Assembly: GCA_964023205.1 (NCBI GenBank)
Contig: OZ026846.1
Span: forward strand, 36,352,194 to 36,416,193
Source: Lutraria lutraria
Taxonomy: Eukaryota; Mollusca; Bivalvia; Venerida; Mactridae
DNA length: 64,000 bases
Direction of reading: 5' to 3'
Position 1 is the first letter of the stretch; each line of letters starts with the position of its first letter. Below the pieces are notes generated by a model. It was not told the origin of the DNA, did not search any database, and saw only the letters and a program-made list of their open reading frames with translations. Positions 26,401 to 38,400 of the stretch are shown here, one piece after another. The position numbers and the translations under genes were made by a program.

Positions 26401-29400
26401 ATTTAAGCAACTCATCAACAAGAAGCTGAATAATGGATGGACAAAAAACACTCTTTTGGCTTGAATTGCTACTTGACCCACTGATTACACTTCCTACAGG
26501 GGTTGGACAGCGTACAGCTTCAATGGAATGGCTCTCAGTTTCTGACAGCTCAGTAAACATAGGAGAAAACGTATCACTTTCTCTTTGACTGACATTATTT
26601 TCCAAAGAAGATCTATCCAACATAGCATTTGGACAAGACTGGGGAAAATATCTCACACTTCTCTCAAACTGTTTATCAGAATGAGCAGGGAGAGGTGAAA
26701 TATCACTTGCTGTTTGTGGATTAGCATCATGACCACCAAATCTGTAATTATCTGTCCCATTGCTATTATTTCTAGTTCTTTCAAATTGTTGACTATTACT
26801 GTGTTCAAACTGCTGTACTTGTCCATACTCACTGCATTGAGTCATCTCAGATTTTGTGAAATGTGCTGAATTGTGATGCAATTTCGAATTATTTTCATTG
26901 TGTATTTGTGCATGATTCAGACTTTTATGCTGACCTTCCTCAAGGAAAGGAACTATATCCACAAAACTATTGTGACCTATACTAGTACTTAAGTCATGAA
27001 CTACATTGTCACCATAGTTATAAGTTTTACTTTCACCATGATTTTGCATCTTGCCTTCATAATGGTTATGTCCCTGGTTATGAACTTGACTGACACCATG
27101 CCTATGAACCTGGCTCACACCTAGGTTATGAACCTGGCCTTCACTATGGTTATGAACTTGACTGACACCATGCTGAGACAGGTCAACAATTCTTGAATCA
27201 AAAGTTTGCCCATGGACAGTTTCTTCTGTCATATAGTTTGTGCTTGCTTTTGAAACCGTGTTAGATAGATCCCACAATGGAATTTCATTATATGAAGAAT
27301 GTGATAATTGTTTAGAAGGACTCACAAAATGGTTATTGGACTGAGGGAAAGCTTGTCTCTCATTATAACATAGATTCATAAGTTGATTTTGTCTAAGGTC
27401 CTGTTGAGAGACATCAGATCTTAAAACCGTTTCATCTTTTCTCTGATAGCTGTCAGAAGACAAATTCATACAGCTATTTGGAATATCCTGATTGTAACTG
27501 AATTTATTCATATTACCTAAATTTGGGTTTGAATTGTATTTATCAACAACAAGACCATCATGATCCATAGATTCCAATGATGAATAAGTCACAGTACACG
27601 ATCTGCGTTTAGCATTAACACTACTGCTTGAATGTCTCAAGCTGTTCACAGAAGAAACCAAATTTTCATAATTGTTTAAACAAGAATCTTTATCCATGGG
27701 ATTCTGAGCAAGGGTAGTTGTTGTACAATCAGAGACTGGCTTTGGTCCAAGAGCATCCTGTGACAATGGAGCAGACTCCTCATTGATTTTACTCTCATTT
27801 TTAGAATGTGTTTCATTATTGACATGTACGGAATTAATCTTAAAACCATAAGTTCCACCACCAGTTGATTCAACTTTCAGCTCCAGTTTGCTATAATCCG
27901 AACCACCTTGTTGAAATGCTTCCAGAGCCTTTTCTTTATCTACCTTCGGAATACGACCCATTCTTACAGCTGTGAAAAAGATTTTTTATCATTAGAAGTG
28001 ATATAATGATAGACTTGATAGTCATGCATTAAACAAGAGTGTCCTTAAGACAGCATGCTCGACTATTGTAAGACAATATCAATATTTATCTGTGTAGTAT
28101 TAAATAGTTAAAAAATAAGCTGTCCGTTAAACAGTGTAACAGACAAAGAAATTTTATCACATAATTTCATATATTTGCACTTAAGTAGAAGGAAGTGGTA
28201 TTTATGACTTTATTGATACATAATTCAATGGAAACATAAAATATTGGTTTGTCTGGTATTAGCATAGGATAAAAGTCTGTTACATTCACTTGTGAAGAAG
28301 GGCATTCAAGTAAATAGTGGAATTCATCTCCAACTACATTCTTAGTACATAATTAAGATTCTAAGCTTTTCAGACTGAATGTCCAGATGATTTTTTTCAC
28401 TTTCGCGATGTCTGTATGATGCTATTCTTTTTTATTTCAATTGGTTTCACACTTAGCTGTCAACTTATCAGTTCATCATCATATTCAATATATGACATCA
28501 TGATCATTTTTTCACCTAATAATTCATCTAAATTCAAATATTGCTTGAGTAGGAGGTAAGACCTGGTCATGGGATTTAGTGAACACTGAGAACTTTACTT
28601 CAACTTTGATACAAGATGGCTACTACAAAGTGTATCGAAACCAATAATTCATTCAGTATAATAATTGTACTAGTCAATAAAAAAAATCTTTTTTTATTCA
28701 TGACATTTAACGAAGGTTCCTGTATGTTTACATACCATTGACTAAGCCCCTCCCTAAATCATTGCCTGAATGCAATAGAAAATTCCTTAATTCCTAGATT
28801 TTCCCATTGAAAATCAGGACACTTGATAAGTTTTAATTAATGAATGCATTCAAAAATTTCAATCCATAAACCCAAGTAGGAAAGGCTTATAAAAAAAAAA
28901 AATGTCTGGCCTTTATTTTCCTAAAATTTATTTGTCTGTGCCTTATCAATAAAAATATTGACAATTATTGCAGTGTTTAATTTATGATGGCAATATAACT
29001 TAGGTATTACTACTATAAATGAATTTGATCAATATCATTTATATCCATTGAAGTTTTACAAACAGTAAAACCACACTCGTGCCAACACTTGAATACTTTA
29101 AGTATCAAAGCCAATTCATTATTTACAGTATGTCATAATTTTTTTTCCAATGAAATTTGAAATCTATATTTCATTTGAAATTCGGAAAATATAACACAGA
29201 AAAATGTAATGATGGAGAAAATTGGAACCATGGTTACTGCATTCATGTAAATTTTTTTGGTCTAGAAACTGTCTTTATTTGATAGTTAGACCAAAATAAT
29301 AAATACCTGGTTTCCACATTCCGAAAATGTAGAGCAGGTAGGTCAGTAGAACTTTTTATCTCACCTATGTGTGTATAGTACTGAAGGGTGAGCTATTAGG

Positions 29401-32400
29401 ATCAGTCATTAGTTCACCTGAGCATGTTACGTTAAGCCAACAACTAAGATAATAAAAAGGAACTTCTGAAAAGTCAAAATTGCCTGCACAAAGAACATCA
29501 TGGACCTTGCCACCTCCCCTTTAGCCCAGATCTTGCTAAATTTCTGACTTAAACTTATGCATAACCAACACCGAGTATGCAGAAGTATATTTGACACCAT
29601 ATTTAAAGGGCTGTTGGCAAAGTTGTCTACTAATGCACTAATAGTACACCTAAAATGAGCATTGTGAGGTATTTTCTTGATGAATCAAGGGACTGAAAAG
29701 GTGTCAGTGAATGATGATCTCATTGAAGGCCTTATAAAGTCTGACGGATGTTATGAAATTTAAGATCAGTAAATTCTAATCACTACTTTATCATTACCAG
29801 TAAATCTTTCTCAATCCTTCATGAGAAAACAATTATGACATCAATATTACATTATTCTGGCAGCAAATTGATCTAAATTAATTTGTATCTAAACTTTGAT
29901 AAGGTGTAAAAGTATTGTTTGTTTCTGGTGATCTGACCAACCTTAATTGAAACGTTTAATTAGGCCCGAGGAATGGTACATCCACTTTCTCACTTTTCTT
30001 TAACTTTCTGCAAGCTTTTTAGGAGCTAAAAAGTCTTCAACCAACCTACCCAAAGTAACTTGAAACAAACAATTTTGTTAAGCTGAAGCAATATACATGT
30101 TTTTTCAACCAAAATACCGAATGAAGCTGGATAACTAGTCCTCAGTTTTGTAACATCAAGGACCAGACAAGACTACAGTTTGATATTTACTGGTATGCTT
30201 AGTTTTCCTAATACTCAAATAAGTTGCAATTTTTACAACCTTTTGAATACCCCTTACATTAAAGTTTAGATCTTACAAAATCAATGTGAAATTAAGTGTG
30301 AAGTGACATTCTGTGTAATAAACACTATAAACACTCAAACTGGAGATTCCTTTCCATTGAATATGAAATCGTGACAGTTTTTAAAAATACATAAACTGTA
30401 ACATTATAACTACAGTAACTGTTGTAGATACAAAACATCTACAAGCATTCATTTCAATCATAAAACCAAGTTTTAGTTTTGTGAATTGTTTGCGATTTTC
30501 AAATTTAACAGAAATTTCTTGATATTTGCTTGAGAATAGTTTCGCATCAAAGTTTAAATTGTTTACCAAAGTCTTAACTATTTATCTTCAAAAGCTTGTT
30601 GGACAAATACAGTCATATAATAAAATTCAATAAAACATTTGAGTAAATAGTGGTTTAAAAAGAAATTCATAAATTATTTGTAAATTATTTTTCACCTAAC
30701 AAAGATACCACCATTTAAAACATGGCCTACTTTTTATTCAGACAGAAATACAAAGATAAACATTCATTGAGGGTAGTTAATACAACTTCTTCAAATAATG
30801 AAGTTGAAAAGAAGAAAGCCTTGGATGTAGAATGCTTTTTTGTATGTCAGTATGGTCTGTTTCAAAGGATATACCATATTCTCATTATAAGCGCTCCTGC
30901 TTGATAGGCCCGTACATCAACCATCTAAATGGAAATATCCTCTTTTTAAACTTAAAGTCTGGGTCAGTATTCACAAAGCATCTTAAGTAATTTTTTAACT
31001 TAAGTTATATTTTTCCTTAAATTCGACTTTTTCCTTAACTCTTTTGTACTAATATAAAGGAGGAAATCACAATAATATGATTTTATCTTTGTTCTAAAGA
31101 TGCCAATTATGAAAATGATAATTAATTTTCACACTTTTGATGACTGGTTTACAAACTTTTACCATGAAAAAAAATTACACTTAAGTAAAAATTTCGCCTT
31201 AAGTTAAAGAAAATCTCAAGATGCTTTGTGAATACAGACCCTGATCATATTTAAAATATTTAAAATGGTCACAGATACTCTTAATTTTATTTGTTTTGAC
31301 GTATAGTTTTTCAGGAAGTCTAAGTCATTATAATTTTGTGCAGAACATGGATCAAAGCTGATTATACAAGTAGCCCATATATAAATGCTATTATCTGATA
31401 TACTAGTTGATGAACATAAAAATTATGCTATTATCAACTGATATACTAGTCCATGTACATATGCCATTATCAACTGACATACTATAGTCCATGTACAAGT
31501 ACGGTATGCCATTATCAACTGACATACAAGACCATGTATAAATGCTATTATGAAATGGCATACTAGTCCACACATAAATGTTAGTATCACCCAACATACT
31601 AGTCCATAAATAAATGCTTTTGTAAACTGACATAAACGTCCATTAATAAATGCTATTATCAACTGGCATACTAGTCCATAGATAAATGTAATAACAGTAA
31701 TTATTTACTGACATACTAGTTCATAAATAAACATTATTGTAAACTGACATACTAGTCCATAAATAAATGTTATCGTAAATTGGAATGCCAGTCCATCAAT
31801 AAATGGTATTATTACCAGTAACTGACATACTAGTCCATAGATAAATGTTATTATTAACTGAATACTAGTCCATAGATAAATGTTATCGTAAATTGGAATG
31901 CCAGTCCATCAATAAATGGTATTATTACCAGTAACTGACATACTAGTCCATAGATAAATGTTATTATTAACTGAATACTAGTCCATAGATAAATGTTATG
32001 TTATTATTAACTGGCATACAATGTACTAGTCCATAAAAAAATAAAATTGTAAATTGACAAAAATTTAGAAAGTAATTTTTCATGAATTCCAACAAAAACC
32101 TTTCAAGATAAAACTATAAAACAGTCAAAGTAAAGGTATTCTGGTCATGTTATTAGAAGTTGAAGTTGAAAGTATAATGGAATCCAGTAAGATGAGTATG
32201 ATTAATTGCCTGCTGTTATATATAGGCGATATACAGCTGAAAACTAACATAAAACCAAAGATTTTGATACTGAAAGTTTGAAAAACAGTTTAAAACTCGC
32301 TTGGGAGATATATAAAACATCGGGCATAACAGATATAGAATACAACAGATGGACAATTGTAAGACATCTTTGTTTTTAATCCTTGCTTTGTTATTAAAGG

Positions 32401-35400
32401 TACACTCAAATATCAAAATTACAAAAATGGTGGTGAAACTATGTTGTTGTTTCTTTTGTTTATTTATATATATTAAATGAGGTTTCTGTATATTGTCTTA
32501 CATGTATATAAATGTAATATATGTTAGTTTAACAGTAGGTAGTTCAAACTATGTTAGTGTAGTCTTACAAAAGCCTTTGAGCTTGTTTGTAAACATGCAA
32601 TATGAGCTGAACCAAATAAAATATACATAAACCTCAAAAAAAAAAAAGAAAAAAAAAAAAAAAAGAAAGAAAAAATAAAAAAATGATTTAAATGAGGAAA
32701 CATTTAAAAAAAAACAAAAAAAAAACATAAAACCAAAGATAAACGAAAAGGAGCATGACCCAGTTGATAGCCCAGTATTTCAGTCATGTATGCGCTCTAA
32801 GGTTCTGTATGAGTACAAATCAGGTCCTGTCTAATTACATAAGTAACTACCTACTATCTTAAATCAAGAGTGAATTAGAAGTGCAAGGTGACAAATGAGT
32901 GTTAATAAAAAATCTTTAATTTAATTGCCACAAATTGCCTTGTCAGAATCTGGTCTCGTGTTAAACCACAATAAACCAGGAAGGATCAATAAATGTACAC
33001 TCTTATCATTATGACAACTTACAAATGCATTCCTGAAAACAAGTATGAAACTCACATTCAGGTGTTTGAGGACTAACACAAAATACAACACATACATTAG
33101 ACATTTCATTTGAATCAACATAAATTTAGTAAATACAAAGTGATTGACCACTGCCCTCAATGTTTTAAGAAGGAAGGAGAGAGGGGGTGGATAGGGATGT
33201 ATGAAATTAATGAATTAATTAAAGGAAATGAATGCCTGTTTGTTACATTGTTATTGTAGCATTTTCATTTTCACAGTTTCCAAATTAGAGCTATTACCTA
33301 ACATTTTATAATAAACTCACCTTCTACTGACATTCCTACTTCGATACATCGTTGAAATCTACACGATTTGCATCGATTCCGATTTTTAGGGTTAATATCA
33401 CATTCACCACCAAAGAAACACTTGTACTTGTCCCCTCTTGTAATGCTGCGCTTGAAAAAACCCTAAAAAAAGATAAGGGAATTCATTGTGATGTCTTGAT
33501 TTCTTGTAGTGGTATTTACAAGGAAATAGTTGGTAGCTAATTGTAGAATGAAGTCATATTTATTTTGTGCAAACATTTCTTATTGTCAGATTATGATAAA
33601 AATTCCAAAATGAAGTATGACTTATACGGGCCCCTACGAGCCCTTTTGTAAACCCTTCTTTAATTCAGTTAGGTCTTTATAAGTGTGCTAAACTTTTAAC
33701 TCCAGTGCAGTGGAATCAAAACTCAGCTCTTCCCTGATAATTGTATTTAACCCCTCCCCCCAATTGACCAGTCGCCAGATACAGGAATGCTCCGCCCACT
33801 CAATCACGTGGTGTGGCAACGCGAAACCTTCGACAAGCTAAATCCAAGATGGCGGACAGATTAACGTATAAATCCCTCCGGCAGGTGTAAAATACACCGA
33901 TTTTTAAAATATTTATCGGCTATTTCGGTTGATTATAACATATTATACAATCAATAAACATTCCTGACGCTTCGTATCTGCCATAGATACAAATTTGAAT
34001 TTTAGAAAGCGACCAGAAGTACAACGACTGTATAATATATATACAGTAACGGAGAAATAAAGATATATACTTCAGGGATTCTGTATATTACAGTCCCTGG
34101 GATACTTAAAATTGTGATGACTGAATCATGTTGATGTTAACTTTATTGCAGTTTGAAAATGTTAATCTATCATGTGAATTTTTCAGTAGAAATTAAAATT
34201 AAAGAAAAATTACCCGTAACGCGCGTTTTTTATCTACGTAAGAGTGATAACGTGGACTATAGGCGTTATAATCATATTCATTTCCACCATGCATGATAAT
34301 ACAAATCTATGATTATATTTAGAAAATGTATAAAAATGATCAAGTAACCTTCCTGACATGTACAGGAATACTATATTTATATAATATTATAGTATCCATG
34401 ACACATACATTTTGCAAGTACATTCATACACGACCACGACAATATATGCATGTAATGCGACAGTAATAATACTTAATTATAATAAAAAAATAATATTTCC
34501 AAGACTTGTATGTTTGTAATGTTAAATTCTATAAAAAATACAGCTAGGTAAAATTATCAATAAACCCTCTTGACGCTGTGTTGAAAAATGGAGATATGAG
34601 AGCGACACGAAATATGCTCGAATGTGTACGTCAGAAGTATGAATATTGTAAATTCATATGGATAAGTATAAGTCTTTACATATACTTTATAATATACCAA
34701 CAAAACTTATAATCTCAAACATCTATGACTTATTTAAAGACATTGAACCAGGAATGCGAGGCATGTGCTTTACGGACCAGCAGTACTCTGTATTCCACAG
34801 TAGGGGGTAATTGCTAGACATGCTTTTGTTTACATAATCAGTTACTACATTCATAAACTAATTATCTTTAATAATCAATAAAATTGTGTGACCCTAGCTT
34901 TTCACTGTGTGTCAAGTATATACATACACTCTATTTTATAAGCTGATCGTGATCAGAGGGGATCAGACCGATATAAGGGGCAATACAACAATTAAGAATT
35001 TAGACCTCATGTGGACTTAGGGGTTCACTTGTAGATATGAGCCGTTCAATACTTGTGCCAAATAATAGTGTTTAAATTAACAAGACTTCGTGTCGATGTC
35101 GCTTCTACAGAGATACCGTACGTGTAATTTTAGTACGACAGCGCTATTGAAATTAATTTTTAAACGTCCTGTAACAGTGAATAATTGTTATAATTAAGTA
35201 AAAATGTTGCCCTCACTTGGTGCAATCACGCATATGGTAATTCCTGTTAATTTTGTTGACAAGATTCCTTAATTTTCAGTTTGGGAAAAGGAATAAACTG
35301 TATAATATCTCCTTCCAGTCGAACTTCATCGCGATCGTCCAAGTTGCATGGACCCAACTGACATATTCTAACCATTTAAAATGTTTATTCAATCAGTTTT

Positions 35401-38400
35401 AGTAAAAAAATCATTGTCTTTGAGCTTCTACATAGCGTATCAGATAACCTTTGACAAGACAGCTTGTCGAAGGAAAATGGCGGCGATAAGTGTTGCTAGG
35501 GTGTGTGAGAAAAAGCCGATATCTGATTGGATAATCGATTGGGCTGATTGACAGGTGGCGACTGGTCAATTGTCTACCCTCCAACAGCCCTCACTGACCT
35601 ACCGACGGCCTGACAAGTTTTATCTTTCAAGAGGATCTTTAAATTTTATGATTTGCTCATAAAATTCTTTTTGACCAATCTTATTTTCATTACCCCCAAT
35701 TTAAACATGCACATTGAGATATAGATTGTAAATATAGTACATATTATCATTTACAGCTCTTCTGTTTTACTAGATTTTAAGCATACAGGCTAGGGAAGTA
35801 ACCTTTTGTCCAGGTACAAAAAAATACTGTCAAGGGTTCTGACTGGCTGGGGTGTTTGTCTGCCTTCCAGCTCAGCCACTCCTTGATTGTTTTCATATCT
35901 ATTCTAGAAACAGGTCTTTCATTCAACCCTTAAAATGGTATTTTGACCCTTTAAATTATTTAAAAAAGATTCATAATCAGCCAAGATTCATATTTGACCC
36001 TCAACTGTTAATGCAATTTTCATGTATGATAGAATTGTCAAACACTCATATGGATGTATGTCTACTGCATGCACTCAGAGCTTGAAAAATGATAAATATA
36101 CACTTCTCATTATGACTTGACATTTCTAAAAATAACCAGTTTACTTCCCCCATCATCCCTATATATGTCCAATAATATCTTAAGAAATGAATAAATGAAT
36201 CAAGTATCGCCTATGTCAATGTATAAATAAGAAATCAAGCATGCAATGTTAATATGTTATGTTATAAGAGACATCTGATAAATGGTATAAAAAGGTGTAA
36301 AAAGGTGTAATAAAATGTCTGTTTACCTAAGGCCATTATAAATTAATTACTTGATTATGATCCAAATAATTATCCTCAAAGGTATATATGGGAAATACAG
36401 AACAAAACACTGATAACTGTCCTTTTGTTTAATTCGGTCAATCGCTGCCGTTTAAAATGGTCAATTGTGCCGGTCACAAAATTGTTATATATTTCAGTCA
36501 AACAATGATGATAGGTCACTATAATTACATGCAAAACAGTCTTTTTCCACCTTTAATAGGCTGTCATAAATGGCAACAATCAGAATCAAAATACTGAAAG
36601 TACTGTCTGAACTTGATTTTTTTCCATACAAAGCAAAAAGAGAAATAGGTACCCATATCATTCGTACCCATGCAAATATTTTTAACATTTACACTAACAG
36701 ACCGACTTTTCATTTATATATACAATGTACATGTATTTGTTTGACACTGAAGAAGGACATACGCTTTACTAGTCTCATAGCAATAATAAAAAAGAAAACT
36801 TAAAAAAGAAATAAATCATTGGAAAGTTTAACAGCACATTTAATAAAGACAATTAATGAAATTGCATTAAAAACTCTTTGTTATACACAAACAAGTGAAC
36901 AAGTGAACAACATATAAGTAACAGTAAATATCAAGATCAATACATGTACTCCTGATTTTTAAACTATAACCACTGTCACCTGAAGGCTATATACATTGTC
37001 ACCTTAACCCAACTTCACACTTATATGGGGATACAAAAACTATAGAGAATATTAATGTTATACATCATGGTGTATCTAATATTATTGTACTTCAAGAAGA
37101 AACAAAAACCAGCAGTTTCTATTTATTTATCCATTGTTTGACGGCCCATTTGACAGCTATGGTCGTACTAGAGTAGCACCAGAGAAATAGGGGAGATAAG
37201 ATACAGAAGTACTGAGCATTTATATCCATACTCTTTATCATGCTCTTTATCAATCACACCTGGCCATTTTTCCTGCGATTTTCTAGACACAGCACTTGGC
37301 TCTGTAGATGGATTGGGACACTGACAAAGCATCCCTGAGAAATTAAACAAGAGGGCCAAGATGGCCCTATATCGCTCACATGACAATCACTGTTCACTCA
37401 TTAAAACATTGTTTTGAACCGATGACCTAGTTTTTGACCCCAGACGACCTATGTTCGAATTTGTCTTACATATCATTAAGACAAACAGTCTGACTAGGTT
37501 TGGTGAAGATACGATCAAAATTTGACATCTACAGTGTTAATAAGGTTTTCCTAAGATTTGACCTTGTGACCTGGTTTTTGACCCTAGGTGACCCATATTT
37601 GAACTTGTCCTTAATATCAGACAAACAATCTGACAAGGTTTGGCCAAGATCCAATCAAAACCATGACATTTAGAGCTTTTACAAGATTTTTACCTAAGAT
37701 TTGACCTTGTGACCCAGTTTTTGAACCCGACTGACCCATGTTCATCCTTGACCCACATATCATTGAGGCAAACATTTTGACAAGGTTTGGTGAAGATCCA
37801 ATTAAAACTGTGACATCTACAGTGTTAACAAAGTTTTCCTAAGATTTGACCTGGTGACCTAGTTATTGACCCCAGATGACCCATATTTATACTTGACCGT
37901 TATATCATTAAAACAAACGATTTGACAAAGTTTGGTGAAGATCCAATAATAACTGAGAAATCTACAGTGTTAACAAGGTTTTTCATAAGATTTGACCTAG
38001 CGACCTAGTTTTTGACCCAAGATGACCCATGTTCGAACTCGTTCAAGATATTATGAAGACAAACATTCTGACAAGGTTTCATGATCATCCAATCAAAACA
38101 GTGACTTCTAGAGTGTTCACAAGGTTTTCCAGCAATTTGCCCTAGTGACCTAATTTTACTACAGAAGTTACCAATTTTCAAACTTGACCTACATATTATT
38201 AAAATAAACATTCTGACAAAGTTTCATGAAGATAAATTCAAAACAGTGATTTCTAAAGTGTTCACAAGGTTTTCCCTTATTTGGCCCTGGTGACCTAGTT
38301 TTTGACCCCAAATGGCCCAATATCGAACTCGTCCGAGATTTTGTTGATATTAACGTTCTGACCCAGTTTTGCTAAAATTGAACCAAAAATGTGGCCCCTA

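Larger units (their letters stand above)
33761..35572. mobile_element. 1.8-kb inverted-repeat element in receptor intron 1
   Basis: The ends are perfect 17-bp inverted repeats, CAATTGACCAGTCGCCA (33761-33777 and 35556-35572). A second inverted block, CCTTCGACAAGCT, lies 60-100 bp inside each end. The interior is AT-rich without an open frame. Parts of it (34850-35060) recur, diverged, at about 4790-4970. I could not define a target-site duplication, so the superfamily is unknown. Confidence 0.6.
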
